Assembly: GCA_958450325.1 (NCBI GenBank)
Contig: OY288247.1
Coordinates: 6,438,429-6,502,428 of the forward strand
Reading direction: 5' to 3'
Length of the DNA: 64,000 nucleotides
Source of the DNA: Agrostemma githago
Lineage: Eukaryota > Streptophyta > Magnoliopsida > Caryophyllales > Caryophyllaceae
In this document: positions 32,817 to 43,486 of the stretch, piece after piece
Layout of the letters: the number at the start of each line of letters is the position of its first letter
Numbering within the stretch: position 1 is the first letter of the stretch
The notes under the pieces: generated by a model
The model's database searches: none
Seen by the model: the letters and a program-made list of their open reading frames with translations, nothing else
What the model was told of the DNA's origin: nothing
Translations under genes and position numbers: made by a program

Positions 32817-32996
32817 GTGAGTGAGCGACCAATCGACAGCAATCCACACAAAACAACCACCGGTGAACGAACCTCGAACCCCAACCCCTCTCTCTCCCTC
32901 TCTCTCTCAGTGAGTCTGAAGTCTGAAGTGACAAGTGACAACTTGTTGGCGCAGGAGCAGGAGCCATTCAATATTACAACAAATAATCATCCAGAA
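32817..32996 (+). promoter_or_regulatory. CRL 5' leader with CT microsatellite
   Basis: The probable 5' UTR has an in-frame open stretch before the ATG, but the family start fits the ATG at 32997. A (CT)n run lies at about 32887-32909, common in plant leaders. Confidence 0.5.
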
Positions 32997-35900
32997 ATGG
33001 TAGAAGGAGATACGGAGTCATCATCCATAAACGGAGATGGTGGAGGGAATGGAGAAGGGTGGAATAGAGCAAAAGGGTTTTTGATAAAGACATTGGTTGT
33101 CATGGGTGGGGCCCTCTTCATTCGTCGCCTCACCAAATCAACCACTCGCCGCGATCATGCCCGTCTTATTACTCAATCTCTTTCCGGTCAAAAAGTATAC
33201 TCCGACTCCGACTCCGACTCTTCCTTCTTTTTCTGATTTCATTTTGGTGGGTTTTCAATTTGTGTTTGTATGTGTGCAGAATTCACGGGAACAAGCAGCT
33301 AGAGACCCTGACCATTACTTCAATTTGAGGTACTCTACTACCCCTATTATTTTCTCAACACTCTACTTTACCATGGAATTACGATTCCTGCTTCTGCATT
33401 TTTACCACTATATTGCAGTAATACTAGTCCCATCCCTATCCCTCAAATTACAATTTTCAGCTAGGTGGCTTCATGAATTCACACCCAAAATACTACCACT
33501 ATTTTTTTTCATTTACTGCTATGTATTGTGACTGTGACAGCATTATCCTGGTGGTATATACTTGCAAGTAATGAACAAATGAACTGATCTCCGCCTTCCT
33601 ATTTTGTTGCGCCCAAAGCTTCCTCAAATTAGTATTGTGTATTCATAGAATGATAGGTCACAATGCGGCGAGGGGAAGGAAGATGATTCATTCATTTGCC
33701 TTTTCAAATCTTAACCGCAATAGCAAGCACATTACCTTAGAGCAGCTTGTTTGGATGGCAAAATAAATGGGAAGAGGAGAGTGTGAAATTTTTTCCTCTT
33801 AAGTCTTTCGTGTGGGTGAGGGATTTTGATTTGCCTCAATGGATACTTCCAAATTTCACTCCACCCTTATTTTGTTTCTAAACAAGGGATTATGAATCCC
33901 GCGCTCTCCCTCCATTTCCTTTCCCTTTAAATCCTTCCATCCAAACAAGGTGTTTAAATAGAGGGATTTGGAGAGAAAGGAAGGGAGGAATTTTGAGGTG
34001 GAGAAATTCCTTTGTTTAGTTAACAAAATTGATATGGAGAAAATCCTTCTACTTTACATTATGGGCATGTTTAGACAGCAAAAGACGGGAAAGGGGGAAG
34101 GAGGGAAGAGAAATGGACGGGATGGGGCAATGGGGTGTGGGTTTTTGGATACAATATCCCTCCAAATCAGGATTTTTATTTGACTTTGGAGGAGAGAATA
34201 TAGTTCCCTTCAAATCCCTCTCCATTTCTCTCCACCCTTCGTTGTTATCCAAACAAGGAATTTTAAATCCGTTGCCCCCTTCCTTCATTTGCCTCTGAAT
34301 TCCCTCATCCAAACAAGCCCTATAGGAAGCATTAAGCATATATAATGAATTGTAAAAACAATGATTGTAAACCATAAGGATATGGTAAATGAATTGGGTT
34401 GAGCAATACTAAACATCAATAGAAGGGTTGCTAAAGCATCAGGAAAAGCCTTTTTTAACTGTATTTTTCCTTGTTTTCTCACCGCTCACCTAGGTCTATG
34501 CATTTTTGAAGACGTTTAAATCATTCTATTGTTAGATCGAGTGATTCGAAAGATTATTTTTGCAGAATGATCTCTTGCCCTGCTGCAGATATGGGGGATG
34601 GCTCGAGTGTTCTATATGTCGAACAAGTAAGCAGAAATTACATAGTGAGTACTAATAGTATTTTTACCCATGAGGTACAACCCTTTGTTTAAAGATATTC
34701 TGTTCTGTCACCAGGCCTTCTGGAGAACTCCTCAGAAACCCTTTCGGCAGGTGTGCTTCATATTTGTTAGTGATTTACTTGCAAGTCCTTGTGAGTTGTG
34801 ATGCTCCCATTACCATCAGTTGTGTTCCTAGTCCGTTGGTTCTTGCTGTGTTACCTTTCCACTTTCTGCCCAGCATCTTCACTTGCTTTCTAGTGGCTAA
34901 ATTGTTTTGTTGATGTTTTGTAATGCTTTTAGTTTCTTATGTGACCTGTTTTTATTTTGGATAAGTTTCTGTAGAAACTACATTTTATATTGCTGATATC
35001 ATTCCCATTGCACTGCAGAGATTTTACGTGGTGAAACCTTGTCCGAAGGAGATGAAATGTGATGTTGAGGTGGGCCTGATGATTTCCTGAGTGTTTCATA
35101 CTTTCATTAAGTTTAGACACAAACTGCTGTAGACCTTTCTTTCTGTTCTTACCAGATACCAACATATGAGTTTTGTTAAGTTAAGATGGGCATGTTCCAT
35201 TTAAACCCATTTTGGCCTATATGCACTTTTTTCCCAATTGAAAACACTAATCTCTAAATCAGAATCAAAGTTTGTTCACATAATTTCTCGATTCTCAGAA
35301 TTTAATATACTTTTTACCGAAGATGTCTTAGTCTAGTGGTTAAGACGGGGGTATTGTGGACAATAGGTCCATGTTTGAATCCCCTCTCCTCTATTGTAAT
35401 GCTACTAAGTGCGCACTTCGTTGGACGAAAATAATTATTAAATATATTCTTTTCGATAACAGTTAAGTACATATGCCATTAGAGACATGGATGAGTACAA
35501 AAACTTCTGTGATAGGCCAAAGGATCAGCGTCCACTTCCTGAAGAAGTTATTGAGGTTAGTTGATTGTATTATGTTGCATCACTTTTGATGTCCTTTATT
35601 CCTTAGTAACTTCATGTCCTGATATTGTGGTTGCGGTCGTGTATTGAACTCCACAATGTTTAGGTTGATACTTGATGGTGTGATGAAAGTCTCATAGCAA
35701 ACATTTTTGTGATTTTGATGTCATTGTGTTAACTTTTTTGTTGTCAAGAACTGCCAAGTGGGTATTGCTGTTGAAACTTGAAAGTAGTATCATCTTAAGT
35801 TAAGTTTTCATTATGTTTCTGTGTGATTGGACTCCATAGTTTTTGTTATGCGTGAAAGATGTGGAAAAAGCCTTGTAAAAAGAGAAGTGACAATTAAATT

Positions 35901-38066
35901 CAACCACAGTTATATACTCCGTAGTTGGTTTGTCAACTCTACGTAAATCGTAAATGTTTATTAGTGAACAAATGTAAGCCCAAGAGTTATGTGAAGTACT
36001 ACTGAAGTCTGCCCTTATGAATTTACACTGGTGATGATGTAGTACTGCAAGCAAATCATTAGGAGCTTTTCCATATTTCATCTACAATGCAAAGGGAGGG
36101 GTGGAGAGTCGGACCTAATGATACGATTTTTTGCGGAAACGATTTTTGTAACGATATTTGTTTTATGTGGTTTTGTAAACGAACCAAAAAGACTCACCCA
36201 CTCACACGAAACAATGGGATATTTGGCGAATTAGACCTTTAACTCGACAATAGTGATCGAACCCAAGACCTATTGAGATCGAACTAGTAATTCTCCAAAA
36301 CATGTTTGAATAAGAACGAGATTTTGTTTGCTAAACAAGCAAGCATGGCTTTTGTTATAATTCTTCAATCCTGAATTACGTGCAAATTATGCCTTTAAAT
36401 AGCCTAGGAGTGAAAACTGTTTTAGGCATCCAAAAGGCAATTACTTATGGCAATAAAACTCAACTAATTAAGGTCCCTAATTGCATCAATTAAAACGAAA
36501 TGAATGGCAAGAAACAGTAAACTAAATAGGATAATAACCCTTTTATTAACTTAAATAAAAGAAACAACTTGGAGCTTGTATTCATGATTTAGACGGTCCA
36601 ATCCACGATACCATGCACACGCAATGAGCCATCGGACCCAAATAAATATCGATTCTAATTCCAAGCACGAGATTATATTAGTTATCTAACCATGGTTATG
36701 ATCCTCATGATTACCCATCGAGTCATCAATATCCCTGAATGTCTTACTCATCAATTATGACACTCAAGGCTCGATTACTTAATCTCTGAAAAACTAGCTT
36801 TATCAGTGAACATCGTTGGTATATAACCAAGAATATATGGGCTTAGAAAAGGCACTGGGAATTTATTTTTTACCGAACTAAGTGAGCGCCACCCAAAAAG
36901 CTTCAGCGGCTTTTGTGCACTGCGGGTCGTGGAGTGTGGACTTTGCCACCATGATCATGCCGAGAAAGCTAGCATGAACATGGAGGGAGAACTTTGGAGA
37001 TTGAGTGTGTGACAAGCTAACTTTTGAATTATGGTAGGGTTTTGGACACCTGCTCTATGAGTCTGTCATCGTTTTACTATGCATCAATTGAGCTGTACCT
37101 ATCTGAAGACATGTTTTGAGTTTTTTTTTCCCTGTTTCGTAAGGATTTTAAACTCGACTCAACTTCACTTATTGTAAGATGCGGAGTAATTGGCTTTTGA
37201 ATGATATGAATTATGAATCATATGGATGATTTGGCAAGTACTAATTTAGATGTTGTTGTCCAGTCAAGTCTTCCGCTTATCTTATTTAGTCGTATGAGAA
37301 AGGCAGTGGATTATGGGTTCCCTACAACTAAGGCACTTACCTAGTTGTCCAGTCACTTTGGCAGTCAAGCTTCTGCACCTGCATGGTTTTTCCCTAACCT
37401 GTAGTAGTAATCTATATTCATTTTGTAGGACATTGCAGAACATTTGACAACAGTTCCTCTTAAACGGTGTGAACGTGGTAAAAAATGCTTATATGAGGGG
37501 ACGACGCCACCTGAGGGCTTTCCCAATACTTGGGTAATTGTTTCAGCAATTTGATTCCAGTATTCCACTACTGCATACGTTTCCAAACTTGTTCATGATC
37601 ATGAGAGCCTGTGCTCAGTTACAGTTCTACTCTTCTACGGTTCTACCTGTGATAAAGGCATCTGTTTGCTCTCGAGCACATTTCCTTCTCTTTCTTTCAT
37701 ATTAATTGGTGATTTTGACTGTGATAGAGTGGAGCAGCGTACTGTACGTCAGAACTGGCAATATTGAAGAACAGCGAGATACACGTTTGGGATCGAGGAT
37801 ATGATGAGGATGGAAAGCAGGTACTTTACTACTCGTTAGGAGGTCTACATATCTGGCTGTTTCTTGAGATTAACAGAAAATAAGGGTACTAATCGTGTTT
37901 CTGTGCGTAATTTTGTATGCCACAGGTTTGGGGAGTGAAGGAAGGGCCTTATGAATTTAAGCCAGCATCCGGGTCTAAATTTAAAGACTTGTATTCTCCT
38001 CTTAATTTACTTACTCCCCTCGCCTTGGACAAAAGGATAGAGGGCTCTTTTGTTTTACAAGACTGA
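32997..38066 (+). CDS. CRL: CRUMPLED LEAF (CpcT/CpeT-like plastid envelope protein)
   Basis: Nine exons with GT-AG introns encode 275 residues: 32997-33194, 33280-33329, 34566-34626, 34715-34750, 35019-35069, 35463-35555, 37429-37533, 37728-37820, 37926-38066. The product matches Arabidopsis CRL (At5g51020) along its length. CRL is an outer-envelope plastid protein needed for plastid division and normal cell differentiation, and it is related to cyanobacterial CpcT/CpeT bilin lyases. A membrane segment spans about residues 27-42 (GFLIKTLVVMGGALFIRRL), and the CpeT domain fills about 55-270 with YVEQAFWRTPQKPFRQ, YAIRDMDEYKNFCDRPKDQR, CLYEGTTPPEGFPNTW, SGAAYCTSE and VWGVKEGPYEFKPA. Introns 2 and 6 are enlarged by insertions. 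Confidence 0.95.
33742..33950. mobile_element. MITE in CRL intron 2 (CTTGTTTGGATGG ends)
   Basis: The left GCTTGTTTGGATGG and the right, read in reverse, CCTTGTTTGGATGG are inverted ends about 200 bp apart. The interior is purine-rich on one arm and pyrimidine-rich on the other. Target duplication is unclear. Confidence 0.6.
34063..34320. mobile_element. Second MITE in CRL intron 2 (258 bp)
   Basis: Starts GGGCATGTTTAGACAG and ends CATCCAAACAAGCCC, inverted ends, with TAT on both sides (34060-34062, 34321-34323). It belongs to the same broad GGGCTTGTTTGG group as 33742-33950 and 26487-26800. Confidence 0.65.
35322..35460 (+). mobile_element. tRNA-derived SINE in CRL intron 5
   Basis: Its head resembles a tRNA gene: box A-like TTAGTCTAGTGG (35328-35339) and box B-like TGTTTGAATCC (35372-35382), spaced as in pol III promoters. 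An AT-rich tail follows up to the intron end. A relative lies at 30219-30290. Confidence 0.6.
35556..37428 (+). other. Large intron 6 of CRL with unclassified insertion
   Basis: The 1.87-kb intron includes a block (about 36117-37180) of different character, beginning TGATACGATTTTTTGCGG, with no coding features. It could be a solo LTR, but I could not match its ends. Confidence 0.5.
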
Positions 38067-39042
38067 TTATCTTATCAGGCTATAGTTGTCTGCCCATATT
38101 TCTAATTTTGTTCTCCACTCGCTCCCATACTCACGACATGAGGCAGACCGGGATAGAAGTTTCCTGAATCCATGACACCCGTGACTTGGTAATATGTTTG
38201 AACCCTAATAATGACCCAAGATCGCTTGGACCTTGGTGGCTGATGATGCACTTAGAATTGTCGACATTCCTCCCCCATTTAAGTGCCTTTTCTATTCATT
38301 TAATTTAACTAAGCAACCAAATTTGTACATAAAATGGAGATGTGACAAAGATTGCACTGCCACCCTAGTGTGTTAAACATATTTGAACTCAAGATAATTG
38401 GGGTATGTCCATTCTCCAAGGATAGACGTCCTTCATGAAGATAAGTTACATAATATAGCACTCGTAGTAGTTTGATACAACTCTTAAAAGCTTAGCAGGC
38501 ATGCTTAGTCTCACGTAGATCCACATTTCACTTGCACTAGAGGTGATCATGGATTGGGTTTGGGCCGGACTTTATCATCAAATTTGGGCCCATGCCCAAC
38601 AAGCGGGCCAATTTGAAAGGTCCTAACTCGTGTTTGCCAAAAAAAGTTTGTAACCCGGACTGAACTAAGCCTTGCAGACCGCAGACCAATGTGGGTTACT
38701 GCCGCAGGTCCTAAGGCTGAAGGAACTGTCATTGCCATGATCTTAGTATTACTAAATGTCAGTAGATAAGCTGGAAAAGGCCAAAGTATACAGCATGGTC
38801 TGCTGCCAGTCAATATAATTGGACACAATCTTTGTAGCCATTCCAAATGCATAACCACAAGTTTGTATGGGTTAAAATACATGACTCGATCGAGCTTTTG
38901 ATCACTAGTGTATCACATACCGGCAAAAATAGTTACTGCACTACAGATAAATCACACATTTTCATTTACAGCAGTAAAACATGGAGAACTAAGTACATGA
39001 GAAAATTCAGCTCCTTCGACACATGTAACCAGTATACTGTTT
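38067..39042. other. Convergent intergenic region between CRL and IRX10L
   Basis: It should contain the two 3' UTRs. Around 38540-38700 is a stretch with GGGTTTGGGCCGG, GGGCCCATGCCC and CGGGCC words, typical of certain hAT-like MITEs, but no complete inverted ends were found. Confidence 0.45.
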
Positions 39043-41931
39043 CTACCAAGGTTTTAGGTCACCAACAGGGCCTGCAGTCCAGTTAAGGATCTTCTCTCCT
39101 GATTTTAAGAAAATACTCGGATCATGTGGCAATTTACGAGCAAGCCCGTTCAAGATCTGATGAAAAGCATCACCAGGTTGCACAGGTTGAGGAAACAACA
39201 TGGCTTGTTTAACTGAAGGGTTAGCCAACAGCCTCTGCTTCCTTAAGATGACTTCAGGAGGGATTGAAGTCAAAATGGTGTCTAAATTGGGCACGTCCTT
39301 CTCATCGACAAACAACCCGATATCTTCCCATGGGATGGCGTCTGCAAATGGAAGAACAATGTCATCTGCTATAATGACGGGAATGCATCCGAATATCACA
39401 GCTTCAACTAATCTTGGACTCCAAGGAGCCCACCCGAGTGGACACAAGCAAAATACAGCTCTTTGCATGTCCTCGTAGTATGTTGTTGGGTGTTCTGTTG
39501 AGATGTCAAAGAGTGGATTGTTCTTAAAGTTCTCCCAAACAGCTGCTCTAGCTCCTCTGAATTAAGGGGGAAAAAGTTTCAAATCAATCGGAATACTACT
39601 TTCAAGAAGTTACAACAATGAAAGAACAGTAAAACTCTTGGGAGATGATCTTGCTATAACTTGTAGTAGAACCACGCTGAAATTTGTAGGTCATTAGAAC
39701 GTTCAGGTGATTGATTACTAATGACATACTCCGTATTATGGTTCACTATGTAACAGAATCACAGGATAAAATAGTCACAAACAATATGAAAACAGGTTAG
39801 TGAAAATAAAAGGTCACTATATTAAAAGACTTTAAACTACATATGATGTCGTGTTGAAGTAAAATTGTCTCATGAGATTGTGATATCTCCATCCCAATTT
39901 GATCGTCCCATTGACTAAAATTTAGATTTAAGAAATACTCCGTAGTAAGGAAATACCATTGATAGTGTTTGACTCATAAATTTAAACATGAATAGTACTC
40001 GTAAGATTTTTAACTAGGGGTAAAACGGGGAGTTCACTGTGTTTACTTACTATACTTGGAAATGAGATAAATTAAAAATTAGGATGGAAGGAGTATAAGA
40101 AATGATCTAATTGGCTTATTGCCCCCATTAAGTTTTTCTGTGTAGAGGCATGACTTGGGTTTTACAACGAAATCACATAAATTGGCTGTTATGAACGAGC
40201 AAAAGAATCTCTTCAATTATGTGAAATATTTGATTGTCATAAGACGGGGAAAAAGGAAAAGAGCAAACCTTGCATAATAACCCCCTTCAGGGTCATTCCC
40301 GACATCATAAAAGAGTCCTCGGAAGTAAACAAAGATGGATCGAGGAGTATCCGGAGGGATTAAATGTGCTTGCATTTTCTGTGGAGGGGCATAAGGAGGA
40401 ATGGTAATCGAATTCTCTTTCAAGCAAACATGATTTCGCTGACCAAAAGTTTGAACCAAGGTAGCACGTTGGAGCAAGGGAAGAATCCCTCTCTCGATTG
40501 CTTTCTCTTCCTGCAGCATGCAGATGGAGGACTACCATAAGATATACTTGCATGTTTCCTAAATACCACGATAAACCCAAAATGACTTTAGATTGAAAAA
40601 TAATCCATTTTAGATGATTTTGGGCTCGCTTAAAAATTGGAATCTAATAATTTTCTTACCAGGTAATGAAAGCATGCTCCAAAATCATGAGGTACAACAA
40701 AAAAGTGATCTGCACCTTCTGTCCTATTCCAATAAGGCCAGCTTGATGAAATAAGCTGTATAGCACTTCTCATCATGCGGGGAGATTTAAAAGGCAATGG
40801 AAGGCCATTTGGAGTCAAATCACACGTCGTATACACAGGAGTGTAGAACCAATCAGCTTCTTTGGGATTAAGGGTTCGAACAGCGCTGGACAGAAGAAAT
40901 CGGTGCATGAATATCTCGGCCGCAAACATGTGGGTAAGACATCTTTGATCCTTCTGTAAGATCTTTTTGTTGTATTTGCTTGGAAGCTCGTAAACATAAA
41001 CCTTTAGTCTTCCAACGGGGTCATCTTCCAACACATCACCAGCACTACCTGAAGTAGAATCAAGAAAACATATAACAAATTTTTCACTTGAGAGTTCAGA
41101 GAGATCGATGGCTGCCAGGATTCCAACTTGTGACATTTGATCACGCCTGATATCATAAAAATCTTAAGGTGATGGTTGAGACCCAACTATTCTATTTATA
41201 TATCCTGCTACTATCTATGAATTATATTCCAAGCAGCACACACTAATGCTTACTTAAATGCAACTCAACTAATTATCTAATGCGCTCGGCCTCGGGTATG
41301 GAGTTGGCACTCTGACAGGGTACAAAAAACAATGTTTATGAATGAATTCACTCTCACATCTCCAAGAGTCCAAGTGTCCTTGAATGCTGTCGGGAGAGTT
41401 CATGAACAACTACTACTCCCCGTATTTCCCTAAGCCTCCTAATGTTGGGAAAAATAACACATTTTCTTGGTCTCTACCGGTATGGACCACCTCAGAGACA
41501 AGTTGAAGATCTCTTAGCATTGTACAATACTTGAACAAACATCATATCCTGAATGCCACACATCATAAAGGGACTTTTAAGAAAACCTATTCTGCTATCA
41601 CAGGGCAGAAGATACCGGTTCATCCGACTCCCCAATGCACCTTGAATGAAAGAATGAACGAACGACGACATGCAATCAAACACGAAAAGAAGCACCAAGT
41701 AGCATCTAAACATCAAACTGCTCAAGGGAATTGTGCACAATCATCACCAGTCACCACCCCAAAACATTTTGAAAAAAACAGTAATCAGATCACAGTGGCA
41801 AGCAACAAATCTAAAATCTGACCTGAAATGCGCTCAGTAGGATGAGACCTAGATGAGGTGTTAGCATGAATTGAGATGAACCCAAATGAAGAAAGGAGAT
41901 TAAGAAGCAAAACCCACCTCCAAATCACCAT
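39043..41931 (-). CDS. IRX10L: Probable beta-1,4-xylosyltransferase IRX10/IRX10-like (GT47 exostosin family)
   Basis: Four minus-strand exons, 41931-41823, 41048-40660, 40510-40269 and 39556-39043, encode 417 residues, close to Arabidopsis IRX10-L (415). The enzyme extends the xylan backbone from UDP-xylose in the Golgi. The first ~22 residues (MVIWRWVLLLNLLSSFGF) are a signal or anchor segment, and RSHPTERISG leads into the GT47 exostosin domain with GRLKVYVYELPSKYNKKI, WNRTEGADHFFVVPHDFGAC (with an N-glycosylation sequon), PPYAPPQKM, RSIFVYFRGLFYDVGNDPEG, CLCPLGWAPWSPRL and EAVIFGCIPVIIADDIVLPF. It ends NWTAGPVGDLKPW, the family's signature tail. At one exon junction Leu replaces the usual Gln (FHYL-EEKAI). 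I cannot separate IRX10 from IRX10-L with certainty. Confidence 0.93.
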
Positions 41932-42855
41932 CTTTTCACAAACTCTAACACTCCCAAATAAAGTTGGATTACAGTATAAAGCAAAAGAGCGTGAATTTGT
42001 TAAAGCATAAAAATGGAAGTAGTAAATTAAGAGGAAAATGTAACCAAAAAAAGTTGGTAGGAATTTGTTTTCAAAGACTGTTAGATAAGGAGTCAATCTC
42101 ATGCACCAGAAGAAGGGGACTGGTGAGTGATTGCTGGAATTCCAAGGGAAAAAGAAGCGATTTGGTATAATGGAAGCTTCAGGATCAGTAGCAGCAGGCA
42201 GCAGGCAGCAGGCAGCAGGCAGCAGGCAGCAGCTCACATCTGGGTGCGTAATTTAGTTTCTTACATGAAAGATTGTTTGTGCGTTCGGACTCGTTCCCCT
42301 TCTTTGTCTCCTAAAAAGTCGGTTCAATTATTTTCAATTCATGTTGTCAATCAGTCAGTCAACTTCATGGAGTATGTAGGGTCATACTGATGTAATAATT
42401 TTTTATTTTGAATTTCGACTTTAACAAATATTAATGCGCTCAAATAATCTTTCTTAAATTTATTTTATAGCATCTTATATTGTCGAATTATATTATTTTT
42501 ATAATTTTTCAATTTCTATATTTTTTAATTCGAGAAAACGATTTGAAATTGAATTATTAGTCAATACTCATATACTGTATTTGAATCATGTTATGAAATA
42601 CTCGTATGTATTGTACGGAGTAATAAATACAAAATTTTCTATATACTTCACTTATGTAATACCTTTGACTATTTTATTATTTTCTAATGCGACTAATATT
42701 AATAAACCAAGACTCGACAAACTATTTTAAATAATATCACCACAAAAGACCTTTGTAACATTTCTATTTTATTTTACAGTTCTACGCGATTTTGTGGAAG
42801 TTCTTATTTTCTCTTACAGAACCCAATTTGAAGCGTTTCAAAAGTTTAAGTTTAC
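41932..42855. other. Upstream region of IRX10L and AT-rich spacer
   Basis: It holds the IRX10L 5' UTR and promoter on the minus strand, including the 7-bp repeat at 42191-42232. Beyond 42400 the sequence is AT-rich and shows no gene. Confidence 0.5.
42191..42232 (-). repeat. (GCAGCAG)6 minisatellite upstream of IRX10L
   Basis: Six perfect 7-bp units lie about 260 bp before the IRX10L ATG (CTGCTGC on the coding strand), probably in the leader or proximal promoter. Perfect copies imply recent expansion. Confidence 0.95.
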
Positions 42856-43041
42856 TCCCTCCGTCCCAATTAATTGTTTGCCTATTCCATATTGGGGCGT
42901 CTCAATGAATTGTTTGTCTTTCTATTTTAGGAATGTTTTTTATATGTAATTTGACCATTGGCTCCACATGTCACTTCTCCATTGGTTCTCTTTCCCTTGG
43001 TGCCAAAAGCAAAGGCAAACAATTCATTGGAACGGATGGAG
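42856..43041. mobile_element. Stowaway-like MITE, copy 3
   Basis: Begins CTCCCTCCGTCCC, ends GGAACGGATGGAG, with TA on both sides. It is a close copy of 3740-3935 and 20991-21177. Confidence 0.9.
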
Positions 43042-43486
43042 TATTATTTTTCAGAGTCCGAAGCAATGTAATATTTTAAATTACATTTGCTAAGTGGACC
43101 AAAAATATGTTGAACTGAATAACCCCTTTTGCAACCAACATTACCCGATTGGTTGTATTTCGACTTTCAATTCCCGTACTTATTTTCTAATCATTGTGGG
43201 ATTTCATCCACGAAAATCGTCCCACGTGCAAGTATGTTATTCAAATCGAAATCAACAGTTAGCTTAATTCCATGACTAGATATTTTGAGCACGATTTCAT
43301 TCTTTGTTTATTCTTGATCCCCTCATATTCTTGAGTCTTGACTGTCGAAAGTGGACCATCCCACCTCATATCTAGCAATATCAACGACACTTGGAAAACC
43401 CAAAACATAAGTACATAACCCCAATTTTAATTTCGTCCCCGATATGTTATTATATCAATAAACATTTAATACTTAATACGATTATT
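43042..43486. other. Spacer before LINE
   Basis: No gene is recognised. The open frame that enters the LINE from 43391 is spurious at its start, since the LINE endonuclease is read in another frame. Confidence 0.5.

Noticed and set aside
32817..32996. 60-codon extension of CRL upstream of ATG 32997
   Set aside because: It has no upstream ATG in frame within the exon that fits the family, and contains the CT-rich leader.
38540..38700. GGGCCGG-rich block as a second hAT MITE
   Set aside because: No paired inverted ends or 8-bp duplication could be found.
42191..42232. Possible CRISPR-like direct repeats
   Set aside because: Units are 7 bp without spacers; this is a eukaryotic minisatellite.
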